Notes: generated by a model not told the origin, from the sequence alone. A stretch of DNA of 64,000 nt from Bombardia bombarda (GCA_030512295.1 JAULSR010000005.1:310001-374000); one strand, 5' to 3'. Counted from the stretch's first letter, positions 1 through 11,224 are shown. Program-made: numbers and translations.

Positions 1-1168
1 TTCATTACAGCGTGCCTGGAAATTGTCGTGGAGGGGTACATATCAGCACCGTGTGTGCGAAGCGAAAGTACCGTCGAGGTGGTATGTACATACATATTTT
101 ACAAACAGCATGTATACAGACGTATAGAATAAGAGTCCACAGGTTACGGATATCGCATCTGTGGGCAAAGAAAAAATGCTGGAAGAGTTCATACGACCTA
201 CAGCATGGAGCAATAATTCTGGCAACAGCCCCATTGGCACAACACTACCTTATTTAGCCATTAGCAAGCGTTCTGACTTCTGACATGGCTCGCACCTTCC
301 TACTTCCACAATCTGCTGCAGCAAGTACCCCAAGTACCATTGATAGACCCGCTGTTAGTGGAGCCTATTTTCTTCACTTCAAATTTATTGGGGGACTCGT
401 CGAATAACAGATCTGCTATCGCAGATACAATCGTCAACTGTTCGGTGGTCAAAACTGGTGTTTCTCGCCGGACTTCTTGCCCCATGCTGTATGTACTCGT
501 TGTTGGTAAATACCCACTTGATAGCATTTCCTCTTTGGCATATAGGTGTTCACCATTGCTTAGTTCCGTATTGATCTCGAAGATTCACTTCGTATTATTT
601 CGCATACTATGAGTTTGGATGTAAACCCGTCTATAAGATGCAATCTCACCGCACTTTAATCGCGTTTGCACTATGGCCCCAAATGAAACAAGAAGGAAAA
701 AAAAACCCCACCCCAGCACCGAGACAAAAAGTTTTTTTGTTTTAGAGTGCCATAAAACGCCAGGTAATACCAAAAAAGAGAAAGGGTCGCCACGTATATC
801 CCGCCGCCCTTTCATATTCCCTTCCCTCCTATCCTGCCAGCCTGCCCACAGTCCTCCAAACCCCTTCTGTATAGATAAGAGAAAATGATAACTGCATCCC
901 AAGGACTTGTGCCTATCCATCAGATAGGGAGCCTGTTGTATGTTTCTAGGTCGTCCCTGCATCATTATGCACGTAAAGGTTATTTATGTCCGAGAAAAAA
1001 ATCAAAAGCAAACTGCAGACACAGATTGGGTATTGGCTTAAATATGGACATTGAAGTAGATTTCTTGCTGTGATGGAGGAGCGCTGGCTGCCTGCGAAGA
1101 GCATAAAAGTGTGAAGTAAGAGAGGTCAGAAAGGGAAGTCGTTTATGATTGGGAAATTCTGGATTTGT
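1..1168. other. Intergenic stretch at left edge, no gene recognised
   Basis: Only short open frames without family resemblance or consistent splice signals are present. The part next to 1168 must contain the 3' untranslated region of the adenine phosphoribosyltransferase gene, which ends here on the minus strand. A short A-rich run lies near 700-710. I see no tRNA-like B box and no repeat family. Confidence 0.5.
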
Positions 1169-1978
1169 TTAGGCGCCGTTGGTCTCCAATAGAGTGACGG
1201 TGGGGAGGCCGTCGAGCTTGTCGCGTCCCTTGAGGAAGGGGATCTCCAGGATGAAGAGATAGCCGACAAGGTCGGCTCCAAGCTGCTTGACCAGGGCTCC
1301 GGCAGCGGCGGCAGATCCACCTATGAGGAGAAAGTATCGTGTCAGTTTATGGTGGGTGAGAAAGGGGTAATGTACGATGAGTCAAATCCAATCCAATGCA
1401 GTGTGATGACTGTGCAAGGGGCCATGTCACGTACCGGTAGCGATAATGTCGTCAACAACGAGGACCTTCTGGCCGGGCTTCACGGCACCCTCCTGCATCT
1501 CGAAGTAGTCGGTGCCGTACTCCTTCTCATAGGCGGCGGTCACGCAGGGGCCAGGCAGCTTGCCCCTCTTGCGGACAGGGACGAAGCTCGCCTTGAGGCG
1601 CAGGGCCAATGAGGGGCCGAAAAGGAAGCCCCGCGCGTCCAACCCCACTATCACATCGGGCTTGGTGGACGAGAGCTCGACTTGGAGCTCGAGGGCGCGC
1701 AGCAGGGCATTGTGGATGACGGGGTCCTGGAACAGCGGCAGGATGTCGATGAAGTTGATGCCGGGGATCGGGAAGTCCGGGAAGGTCTTGAGGGCGCCCA
1801 GCAGGCTTATCTTTGTACTGGCGAGTTCGGCGGCACTGGCGGTGGAGGAGGCGGGCTGTATTCCCGAGGCATCATGGCTGGCAGTTGAGGCCGTGGTGGC
1901 GGCGGTGTTGCTGCTGCTGTCTTGATCTTGGCGGGTCGGCGTCGCCAGAGTATGGACAGAGTCGGTGGTTGCGCTCAT
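1169..1978 (-). CDS. apt1: Adenine phosphoribosyltransferase (APRT), two exons
   Basis: Exons 1978..1435 and 1320..1169 join into a 231-residue protein. The 114-base intron has donor GTACGT and acceptor ATAG and splits the PRPP-binding loop. After splicing the loop reads VLVVDDIIATGGSAAAAG, the type I phosphoribosyltransferase signature. The core starts near residue 57 with LLGALKTFPDFPIPGINF and contains VGLDARGFLFGPSLAL, both typical of APRT. APRT makes AMP from adenine and PRPP in purine salvage and is cytosolic in known cases. The first 55 or so residues are a Ser/Thr/Ala-rich extension absent from the usual ~180-residue enzyme. This start is used because it is the first ATG of the open frame, although an internal non-AUG or spliced start cannot be excluded. 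The upstream minus-strand DNA is CT-rich, as in many fungal promoters. Confidence 0.93.
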
Positions 1979-3419
1979 GTTGCAGGAAGGAAGGGGAGAA
2001 GAAGGGGAGAAGGGGAAAGGGAGGAGGAGGGTACGCTAGATAGGGTCTCGTATCTAGGGGGCTAGTAGCGAGGGAGGGAAAGAAAAAATTGTTGGCGGCG
2101 CACACCAGGCAGACGGGCAGGCTGGATGGAGGGTGTGCGTGTATGCAGCCGATGCAGGCAACAAACGCAACGGGTAACGGGGAGAGGCTTGGGGCGTAAG
2201 CGGTGAAATTGAGAAGGAAGGATGTGTGAGCGAATTGGATACGGGGGTCTGGAAAGAGCTCAAACTGTCACTGCAGAACGGAGGAGGGAGAAAGAAGAAA
2301 ACTTGAACAGGCCCTGGTCGATGGTCGAGAAAAGAGTCAGAGAGGGGACCTTCACCCGAGAGGAGCGAGGGAGCCCTGGTGGAGTCGGTGAGCATCAACC
2401 CCCATAGGCAAGAGCAAATCGGCCGCGATGGAGGCGACAAAGTGGGCTTCCTTTCTGGGATAGCAGGCCATCAAAGTACTGTTTCACCGAGAAGACGGGG
2501 CAAAAGACTGCTCTGGCCCGCTGGAACGGTACATACTCCAAGCGTCGTGCGTGGCATGTATCCGTCTCCCATTATCTTATCTCTCGGAACGAGCACACTA
2601 GAAAAGACGAAACTGAACTGCCCTGGGTAGAAGCCGTTGAGGTTGAGGTAACCTCTTCTTACACACACTCCCACGCACCATCCGATCTCTAAATGTACTG
2701 TACAGCTTTGACAGCTCCGTCCGATGTTACTGAAAGGGCAAGAGCTTTCAAGGTTTTTGGTTTTTGGTTTTTTTTTTGGAGCAGGGAGCAGGTGGGTTGC
2801 GCGGGCAGTCTGGGAAGGTGGGGTGATGTCGAGCTTGAATTCGTTCAAACCTTAACCCCACCAAAAAGCCAAGACAAGCTGGAGGTGGTTCACTGCAGTA
2901 ACAAATCCAACCGACACGAAAAAGGAAAAAAAGCAAAAGTGCATTACAGTCAACGGGCATTTTTTTTAGGTTCCATCGTTCAGTCGTCCAGATGCAAAGG
3001 AATATTCTCGATTGCCCCGCGGTTGCTGCACCACCACGCCAGATGTCTCACCATGCCAAGGCTTCCCCGGTGGCTCCTCCCCTTCCTCTCGCGTCCGGTA
3101 CCCCATTCACCATTCACCCGTCACCCATCACAACTCATGCACGCTGCTGTGCAGTCAGTAGCTGCATAGCAGCTCACCTCCCTCCGCAGTCGGTCTGCCA
3201 TGATGCGACAACCAGGATGATCACTATTCTGGCGCTGGATAGACTGGCCACAAGAGACGTCTGAACCGTTGTCCTGGTATTTTCCCATTAGGTCGACGAC
3301 GACGGTTATGGAGAGAAGGTTACCTCGGTACATACAATACATGGCAATGGCAGGGTTATGGATTGGTAGCTAATTCCCTATCTCTCTTCTCTCTTCAGAT
3401 TATCTCCGTCACCCAGTGT

Positions 3420-3442
3420 CCCCCCCCCCCCCCCCCCCCCCC
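3420..3442. repeat. Poly-C tract, 23 bases
   Basis: There is an uninterrupted run of C followed by a CT/CA tail. It lies in non-coding DNA about 1.4 kb upstream of apt1. Such tracts are length-variable and error-prone in assemblies; the G-rich complement could form a quadruplex-type structure. Confidence 0.9.
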
Positions 3443-4686
3443 TCTCACACACGCCTTATTGCAACAACCCCCACGAGTCTCGTACGCCGCCTGTAGCTCG
3501 CTCTAACGGTCGAAGCCATGCCGCCATTTCAAAGACGTAATATAATAGCTTGCCGAGCCACCTGCCAGCTGGCTGGGCAGAGACACGCATCTCTGGCGCT
3601 GCTCCTTGTTGGCCGCGCGCCCGCCGCCCGCCGTCCCCGACAGACCCTGTCAGGCACGGCATCGTGCTGCGTCTGCACCTGCGCGTCTGCGTCTGCGGTC
3701 TGCGCGGTATAAGTCTACGGTCTGGTTGCTATGGAGTTGCTTCCGGCCGCCGCCGACGTGCTTCCATCGAGTCTGCTTCCGCCTATTGTCGTCCGCAGCG
3801 CAGCGCAGTGCAGTGCAAGTGCACTCTCACCGACTCTCAGAAAATAAATAAAAATTGTCAGTGTGTGCAGTTAGTCCAAGGGGCCGGCCGGCCGGCGGTG
3901 TGAGTGCGTGCGTCAGTGTGTGTGGTCTGATGCTCATGGCCATGTATGTACATTACATTCACAACTGGAAGTCAATCAACCCTGAAGCAAGCTGCATCTT
4001 GATGAGCCATCGTCCACACCCCCATCCCGCGGGATGATGATGTGCTTATTAGGGGAAAGAGACAAGGGACAGAAACGCTACCTTTCTCCAATGGGCAGTT
4101 CCATACTGCACACTCGTCCTTCGGATACAGACACGAAGCATCCTTCATTCTTTCCCCAGCTTGCTGGCTTTAGCTCCTTCGTCCACCGACATTGGACACC
4201 TGCCGGTCCTGACTTGGCCCGTTTTTTTTTTTTTTCTTCTATCGCGATAGGCAAGCCCGTCCCTCTTGGCCCTGGTACTTACCTTACTCATTTGCCCTGA
4301 CGTGCCCTGACGTGCCCTGCCGTCCCGGTGGTGCTTCTTTTACAGAACTTGCCAATCTGATGGCTACCTTGGCGTGCTCGACTACGGGGATTTCCGGGTT
4401 GGGGTTGCTAAACAACTCAACAAGACCCAGAGTCTGGATGCCCACAGGTCGCTGGAAGAATGGGTTCCCTGGCTTACCGTAAGGCTGGACGGATGAATGG
4501 CCCACCCCGCGCTTGGTTGGTTTGCTGACCGTACCACCAAAGTCACATCCGCGCTCTCTGTGACCTTCTCCTCGTCCCATTTCTATATATCATGCCTCAA
4601 TCTAGGTAGCTATCTGCACCTTGTCTCTTTCGGCCTCGATTCTTCTCCACCGGCCCCTCCCACAGCTCACAACTTCATCGAACCAA

Positions 4687-5224
4687 ATGTCAACCAGCAG
4701 AACGAGCATCGCCGATAGCAGGTGCGGCCCATGAAGTGCGCCCTTATTGGACCACCTCATTGGACGTCAAGGCGCCACCGCCGCCCACTAAGTAGTTCTA
4801 ATAACGGACGACCAAACTAACTCCTCCCCAGCTCCGGCCGCAGACACGGCCTCCATAGTAAAATGATGCCGGTTTGCCTGGTTCGGCTTCCGACTCCTCC
4901 CTCCATCAGCTTCGGGTGCGACGGTCTATACTACATCGTGTTGTCCAGCCTATCTCTCCTCTGGACTTGATGCCTACCTACCTAACGCCTACTGCCCACG
5001 CAGCATGTGGGGAGCACGGCATTGGATCCATCCCCTTGGCCAAGCCCTTCTCAACGGGATGCTGCGGGCAACCTCCCGGCAGCTTTGTTTTCTCTTGTCG
5101 CTGCAACGGACAACTGTTTCCGCTTAGTCTAGGCCTGGTGTCTAGAATGTTACAATCAAACCTTCTTGGTCTTGTTTTTACCTCCAAGTTTTACTCAGAC
5201 TCGTTGAGAGTTGAGCAGTCGTAA
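4687..5224 (+). CDS. Possible small spliced gene, no known family
   Basis: This is a weak model. A TATATAT stretch near 4584 and CT-rich DNA precede an ATG at 4687. The 35-base first exon ends at a GTGCGG donor (4722), and an acceptor at 4831 follows a clear CTAAC branch site (CAAACTAACTCC). The next exon can end at a GTAAAA donor near 4856. A second intron can end at a CAG before 5005 after a CCTAACGCC branch-like site. The last exon would run to a TAA at 5222-5224. The product would be about 90 residues with several Cys and no family I recognise. The splice-like signals are the only argument. It could equally be non-coding RNA or chance. Confidence 0.15.
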
Positions 5225-5408
5225 CCCCTCGCCGCCCACTTTTCATCAAGTATCATTGGCCGGTTGAAGCTGCATCTTGCTTGGCCTTTTCATCTCAATT
5301 GCGCGACATTGTTGAATTTCTAACTGGCTGCATTCTTCTCCCAGGAAATAAAGCCAGCTTTATTTCTTATCTTATGTCTCAACCACCATGAGTGATGTGA
5401 TGACTGGG

Positions 5409-5428
5409 TACCTACCTACCTACCTACC
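5409..5428. repeat. TACC tetranucleotide repeat
   Basis: Five tandem TACC units lie in non-coding DNA. Similar ACCTACC/GGTAGGT clusters occur in other intergenic stretches of this window (about 31301-31320, 53520-53565, 60421-60435), so this looks like a genome-wide low-complexity habit of the intergenic DNA. Confidence 0.8.
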
Positions 5429-5987
5429 TTACTTGCCGACGTGTGCGTCGCTAATGCGGAGACTACGACACGTTTATATCAAGTGATATTGCTAGTCTTC
5501 TCTGAGAGCCTGCTTGTGTCACTAGATCGAGACAATTTTGTTATACCTTCCGGGTCATAACCCCCGACTTCCGATGATGAGGACAGTACGTAGGTAGCCT
5601 GCCATAACACTTTAAAAAAAAAAAGTTCTTGCTATGGCTGGGGTCGGACGGCGTCATGCACCAGGCCATATCGGCCAGGTGTCAATCCAGAAGAAATTGT
5701 ACTTGCATCCTGAATACCAGAAAGAATGTGTGTGGCGTGCAGATAAGGATTGGGACCCCAAATGAACTGGACCAGCCCATAGCTCCTACTTGACCAACCA
5801 GCAATGATGAGATTGGTATCAAACTGGTCCACAGTTCATCAGCTGTCTGATGCCAATAATCATGGCCACTAGAGACGGGATTAGGGACGACTCGTATAAA
5901 AGGAGATGCTATTAATTCTCGAGGGGATCGGTTTCTTTCTCAAAGCAACCCATGTATGTCTGTCTATCCAGAAAGGAAAAGAAAGAG

Positions 5988-6009
5988 AAGGAAGGAAGGA
6001 AGGAAGGAA
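5988..6009. repeat. GGAA microsatellite
   Basis: Tandem GGAA/GAAG units lie in non-coding DNA downstream of the membrane-protein gene. No function can be read from it. Confidence 0.8.
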
Positions 6010-6768
6010 TGCTAGAAATGGGGTATTATGCTCCGTCCGTTCTACCCATGCTTCTGTTCCCTGTCCCACACGTATCTCGAAAGAGAAGGCGGGGGGCAGC
6101 CAAGAATTTAAAATAAAGAAAACAAGCAAATCCGAACACCACGCTCGCTGCTCCATGTTTGGTTTATATCTACCATGCCTGCTGATGTGCATATTGTCTT
6201 GCGCGCGCACCACCTCTGCCTAAGTCTACTGCGGCGCGGAAAATGATGGCTGTATATACCTACTTCCATGCACGAGCTGCTTCTGCTGCTGCCCATCTCG
6301 GGAGCATCGACGCAGCAGACTAGACCCGTACGAGCCCTCGGTGCGCCCGCCGCAGAGCGGTGTCGGGCCGTCACGGCAAGACAGATCGTGGCTGACCTGA
6401 CCGGGCGAGGTATCCATAAATGAGTGTGCATGGCGCATTCAGTAGCCCGCCCGGACAAACCCACCGGTAAAGGGGTGGGTTGACCGACAATATAAGTCCC
6501 GCGTTGGCCCGGGGTACACCTCCCACCCCCCACACGCAGACCCCTGCTCCCACGCTCTATTCTTTCATATAATTTGCAGCGGGGGGCCTTTCCTACTTCT
6601 CTCCTACCAGCATTGGCGTGTTCCTTTCGCATTGCTGCCCGCTTTGATTCGTCGTTTGGCGTTGTCGATCGTGTGACTTTGAACTTTCCTTTCCACACTC
6701 CCTTCTCGCCTCGGCTCACCATCCCCAAACGCAGGGCGCAAGGGCGCGCCTGGGCACGCATATCCTAT

Positions 6769-8625
6769 TCACGGAAAATGCAACCGAATGATAGAGAATA
6801 GCATGTTCTGCAGCACGTGCAAAGTGACGGCGACGCTTGTTGGGAGGAGCTCAGGCCAGACAGCAAAGTCGAGCTTGCCCTCTGTGACAACGTTGACGCC
6901 GTAGATCCAGCGGATGAGGCCGGCGACGATGAAGCTGGCGGCAAGCTCGCAGGCCCACGTGATGCTTGAGGCATAAAACGTCAGGCCAAAGTCGAAGCCG
7001 GAGCCATCGCCGGTGTCGTCGGACCGGTCAAAGGCGAAATAGGGGTAGACGTCCTTGTTGGCGCCAAAATGCAGCACGACGACGCTGCCCAGAAATGCCA
7101 ACATGGACGCATTCTCGGCCAGGAAGCGGATGAAGACGTTGCGCACACACATCTTTTGGTACGCGCCGTAGCTCTGCCCGTTGACCCCGATGACGGACAG
7201 GAACCAGTGAAACGGCGTTGACATTAGCAAGGGCGTCACAATGATGAGCCCGCTCGAGGAGAGCACTTGCAGCATTATGAACTGCTTTGGGCTACGCAGC
7301 CGCGCGTACAAGGCTCGCACGTAAGTTTGGTACGTCAACATGAAATAGCTATGTTCGTTCAAAAGATGTCAATAAGTCAGCTTGATAAAGAAGCAGGACA
7401 GGGGTTAATTTCTCACAGCTTAAAGGTCCAACTCAGAGGATAGCTCCCGACTCTCTCGCCCTCGCTACCGCCCAGGATCCACCCTGTCAGGCCGTCGAGC
7501 AGATACACGGTCGAGATCCAACCATAGACGTAGACTATGGTCTCCAGATTGTTGTGGGGCAGTGTGCGAAGGTAGATCTCAGCATAGGCCTCACCGATCA
7601 CGTACACGAGGAGGCCGATTGACAGTGCCAGGCAGAACCAGACAAAGCGCACGAAGCTGGCCGGCAGCCATCGCCGCCGCAACCTAACCGGCATCGACGG
7701 GCGCCGATAGAGACCGTCCTCGTCATAACTGGCCTGGGACGTGTCCAGGTTGGTGTCGAAAGCGCCAGGGTTCAGGGCCGGGCGCCGCCTGTGGTCGCGT
7801 CGCGATATCGAGTTTTCGGGCTCGCCAGCCCACCAAGACGACGTGAAGATGCGCTGCGTCTCAGACAAAGAGTGCCGGAGACCAAAGTGGCGCTCGCTGG
7901 TCAAGATGATGCAGAAGGCAATGGTGACGGGCATGGCCATGATGACAAAGGTCCATGTAATCCAGGCCGTGTTGTGGACGGTGAGCCACCTGGTCTCGGG
8001 GATGAGATAAATAGGGATGGGGGCGGCCAGCGATGCGACGGCTATGGCGGACACGGTGATGGGAAAACCAAGCGACTTTGGCCACCAGTTCAGACTGTAG
8101 AGGTTAAAGACCTTTGTGATCCATATCAGGGCCGTCAGGTTGTAGAAGCTGTAGTAGACAAACAGGAAGAACCAAAAATTGACCAGCACGCGGGCGGCTC
8201 CGTGACCTGGCACTTTAGGCCCGGGGGCGGTCCTGCCGCCGCCGCCGCCGCCGCCGCCGCCATCTTCATAGTCATCGTCATCATCATTGGGCAGCGGGTA
8301 CTGTGGGAATGGGACAGCACACCATGCGACGGCCTATCCCAGGAGAACGTGTCAGTTAGCTTACACCACAAACATAGGCCAGCTTGTCTGCCACATGACG
8401 ATATGAGAAAAGCAAAAAGCAAAAAGAAAGGACTCATCACCCACCAACGCCGCTGGAAGCACCACCAACACCCCCCATCGGGTCCACCAAGGATCAAGCA
8501 GCTTCGTGACGGCGCTCGCCTTGGGGTTCACCCACAAATCGCCCAGCTTCCGTGAAACACGCTTCAGCCGCCACAGCAGCAGCGGCATGCCGCCCTCCTC
8601 CCTTACATATATAGCCTCGAGCCCG

Positions 8626-8657
<32 letters not shown>

Positions 8658-9044
8658 ATTGTCACCATCCTCGCCGGCCTCCAGACTGGCGGCAATCAGC
8701 GCGCCGTACCCAATATGCACGCTGCCTCGCCACCCAGCCGAGAGCAGGCCCAGCTGGCCGGACGACCGCACGCGCCGAGGCGACTGCTCTGACGGGCGCG
8801 GGACGGCGCGGAAGCGGCCGAGCAGCGGCGATGCCTCTGCGTGGTAGCGGATGTTCTGCGCATTCTCGGAGCCCTGTTGGAACGAGAAGAGGGAGGGTAT
8901 CGCGGGCGCGAGGGTCGGGGCCGTATGGTTGTTCCCACCGCGAAGGCCGGTCCCCGTTCTGCGCTGCTGTTGCTGTTGTTGTTTTTGCCGCTGCGTCGTC
9001 GCCCGCGTGTGCGAAGAGGGTGTCTTGCTGCTCGATTGGCCCAT
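6769..9044 (-). CDS. Polytopic membrane protein, unknown function, three exons
   Basis: Exons 9044..8445, 8333..7417 and 7348..6769 give 698 residues. Intron 1 (111 bases) runs from a GTGGGT donor to a TAG acceptor and has a GCTAAC branch site. Intron 2 (68 bases) has donor GTGAGA and a GCTGAC branch site. About nine hydrophobic segments are visible, starting around residue 190 with VLVVLPAAL joined to AVAWCAVPF and ending with a segment before WIYGVNVVTEGK. The N-terminal ~185 residues are soluble, with a Gln run, an 11-residue Asp run and many Ser/Arg. The protein begins MGQSSSKTP, which looks like an N-myristoylation site. A (Gly)n tract lies between the first and second membrane spans. 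I do not recognise the family. The pattern of a long acidic tail plus nine spans suggests a conserved fungal integral membrane protein, but transport or enzymatic activity is not evident. Confidence 0.82.
8235..8261 (-). repeat. GCC triplet run coding for poly-Gly
   Basis: Nine GGC codons on the minus strand sit in exon 2 of the membrane-protein gene, directly after an acidic NDDDDYED stretch and before the second hydrophobic span. Confidence 0.85.
8624..8659 (-). repeat. GAC triplet run coding for poly-Asp
   Basis: A tract of GAC/GAT codons in exon 1 of the membrane-protein gene makes an 11-residue Asp block in the soluble N-terminal part. It is purely repetitive, so its length is probably variable between strains. 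Confidence 0.85.
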
Positions 9045-9059
9045 TTCCCCTATCGGCGG

Positions 9060-9060
<1 letters not shown>

Positions 9061-9093
<33 letters not shown>
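9061..9093 (-). repeat. CAG triplet repeat, 11 units, in leader of membrane-protein gene
   Basis: Eleven TGC units (CAG/GCA on the minus strand) lie 17 bases upstream of the start codon at 9044. They are in frame with the protein as Gln codons, but no in-frame ATG exists before the upstream stop at 9203. The run is therefore untranslated unless a non-AUG start or an unseen upstream exon is used. Confidence 0.85.
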
Positions 9094-9094
<1 letters not shown>

Positions 9095-9330
9095 TCCCTG
9101 CTGTCTGTACCGGGATGGTGGTGCTACCAAGTCGGTGTATGCATTCATTCCTTCCTTCCTCTGGTCTATTAAAAGCGGCGGTGGTGAAATATGTACAGCT
9201 TTATCATGGGGGTTGGACAGAGGGACGCGTCGTTGTCGTTGTTAGTGTTTTAGTGGTCGTGAGGGTATCTCGTGTATTTCTTGGTCGTCGTCGCGCAGTT
9301 AGGTATTATTATTATAGTATTAGTGTTTGT

Positions 9331-9358
9331 CTGGCTGGCTGGCTGGCTGGCTGGCTGG
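9331..9358. repeat. CTGG tetranucleotide repeat, seven units
   Basis: Perfect tandem CTGG units lie in the divergent promoter interval. No function is evident. Confidence 0.85.
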
Positions 9359-10479
9359 GCTGGCTTTCTCTCCGTCTGGGGATCCTTTGGTGTTTTGGGC
9401 CGGGGTTCAAGTGGGTGGTTGGGGCGCGGCGCCGTGGGTTGCTTATCGTGACTATCGCAACTATCGTGACATGTTGGTGTTAGCGGCGTGGATATCGGAG
9501 GCTCGCCGCTCGCCTGCCTGCCAAAAGCAATATGCGGGGACCCCTGGCGTAGCAAGGGCGCCGGTTCACGGGTTATCTCGTCCAGTTTCGAGCAAAATTG
9601 TGCAGTGGATATTTTCAGGGGACTCTGTTTTAGACTTTTAGAACTAGAACTAGTTGGCACGTGCGTCTGATCTCTATTTTTTTTTCCCTTGGGACGCTTC
9701 TGGCGCTCTGGCTGGCTGTTTCGCTGAGTGACTTGCGACTGCGCACGGGCCATATTAGGACTCATGTCCATGTATTTGTACTGTGGAATTCGCTCTCTTG
9801 ACTTACTTCCATGCTTTGCTGCAAGATACAGTAGACACTTGAGGATCAAAGATTGCGTTCTCGATTCTCAGTGAGATAATCACCACTTCTGGTGGTTATC
9901 TGTTATATCCCAAGTATGTCCTGACTCTGAAAGCCTGGCTGGGCTCGTGATTTTTGTAGAGCCTGCCCCCACGTTCTCTGCCATAATTGCCATTCGAAGC
10001 CGAAGTGGAGTACCTAACCAGTAAGTGCGTCCCCGCCGCCCGGGTCAGCCCGGCCCCTGGGCCGCTGTCGGTGTGTCGGAGTAGCGAGATTAGGTCAGAG
10101 CCGCGGGGGCCTTAACAGGTCTCGTGAGCCCTACAACCTCCTTGGCTTACAGGGCCGGAACAGTGGACTCAGCGGGCGGGGGGCGGCGATCATCACAACG
10201 GAAACCTGTAAATACGGGGTTTTTCCTTCGATGGGCATTTTCCATGTCTGGAGCACTAACCAGGTTTTCCACTCCTTTCTGTTCCCTTGAAAGACAAGAG
10301 ATGCAAACCCGGGCACCTAATCTTTAATTCCGTAATCACTGTCTCGCAGATCGGCCAAGCCCAGCCGTCATAAGCTTGGAGCTGCTGTTGCACCACGCAA
10401 CTGCCAAGAGGGAAACCCACTGCCACCTTTTATCCTGACCTTCAACAAACAATCTATTCTTTATTCGGCAGTCCTCGTC

Positions 10480-11224
10480 ATGCTCAGGTGGTAAGTCCAC
10501 ATTCTACCGAATTGAGCAAGACCACAAATAAACAACTTACATGTGCCTATATGGCAAAACACACTGGCAAATCTACTGACACACTCTTATAGGTACAAGG
10601 CAACGCTGGCGGCTCGGCCGCTGCTCACGCAGGCCGTGACGACGTCGTTCCTGTTTGGCGTCGGCGATGTAGCAGCCCAGCAGCTCGTCGAGAAGAAGGG
10701 GCTTGAAAAGCACGAACTGCTGCGCACAGGACGCATGGCCCTCTATGGTGGTGGTAAGGCAAACCTCAACACTCTCTGGATCTCTCTCTCATCCCCAACT
10801 AACCTTCAACCCAGTGATATTCGGCCCCGCTGCCGCGACCTGGTTCAAGTTCCTGCAGCGCCACGTCCACTTCAAGTCGTCGCCCAACGCCACAATCCTG
10901 GCGCGCGTGGCCTGCGACCAGGGCATCTTCGCCCCCGTCTTCATCGGCGTCTTCTTGGGCAGCATGGGCATACTCGAGGGCGGCAGCCCGGCCGCCAAGA
11001 TCGAGAGCAGTTACACCCAGGCCCTGACGAGCAACTACATGATCTGGCCCTTTGTGCAGCTCGTCAACTTCAAGGTCATCCCGCTCGAGCACCGCGTGCT
11101 CTTCGTCAACATCATCAGTCTCGGCTGGAACTGCTACCTGAGCTACCTCAACAGCCAGTCGGGACAGGCTAAGGCCGGCGAGGTGGAAGAGAAGGTGAAG
11201 GAGAAGGTGTTATTGAGCAGCTGA
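10480..11224 (+). CDS. sym1: Sym1/Mpv17-PMP22 family membrane protein, three exons
   Basis: Exons 10480..10490, 10593..10753 and 10815..11224 give 193 residues. The first exon codes for only MLR plus two bases of Trp. Its donor is GTAAGT and the next exon starts at YKATLAARPLLTQAVTT, the normal Mpv17 family N terminus. The second intron (61 bases) has donor GTAAGG and a CTAAC branch site. Family hallmarks near the C terminus are NYMIWPFVQLVNFKVIP and the following W..YLSY segment (WP..Q..NF pattern). Yeast Sym1 and animal Mpv17 are inner mitochondrial membrane proteins linked to stress tolerance and mitochondrial DNA maintenance; peroxisomal relatives exist. Length matches the family. The stop is 293 bases from the convergent uap1 stop, so the 3' untranslated regions probably meet. 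Confidence 0.94.

Larger units (their letters stand above)
1979..6768. other. Gene-poor interval between apt1 and the membrane-protein gene
   Basis: The stretch holds the apt1 promoter and leader (CT-rich on the minus strand up to about 2450), a 23-base C run at 3420-3442, a T run near 4221-4235, a TACC repeat at 5409-5428 and a GGAA repeat at 5988-6009. The 3' untranslated region of the membrane-protein gene must fall just below 6769. Apart from the weak spliced candidate at 4687-5224, no frame has family resemblance. A 217-codon minus frame at 6108-6761 overlaps the expected 3' untranslated region and looks like chance. Confidence 0.5.
9045..10479. promoter_or_regulatory. Shared upstream region of the membrane-protein gene and sym1
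   Basis: The two genes diverge from this 1.4-kb interval. It contains a CAG/CTG triplet run (9061-9093) just upstream of the membrane-protein start codon, a CTGG repeat (9331-9358) and pyrimidine-rich DNA close to the sym1 start. No further gene is visible. The frame upstream of 9044 is open back to a TAA at 9201-9203 but has no ATG, which supports 9044 as the first usable ATG. Confidence 0.6.

Noticed and set aside
6108..6761. 217-codon minus-strand frame
   Set aside because: No family resemblance, Arg/Cys-rich composition, and it lies in the expected 3' untranslated region of the membrane-protein gene.
8334..8366. 33-base intron in the membrane-protein gene starting at GTGTAA
   Set aside because: It is shorter than any other intron here. 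A 111-base intron from 8444 uses the same acceptor and branch site, keeps phase and gives a clean hydrophobic span.
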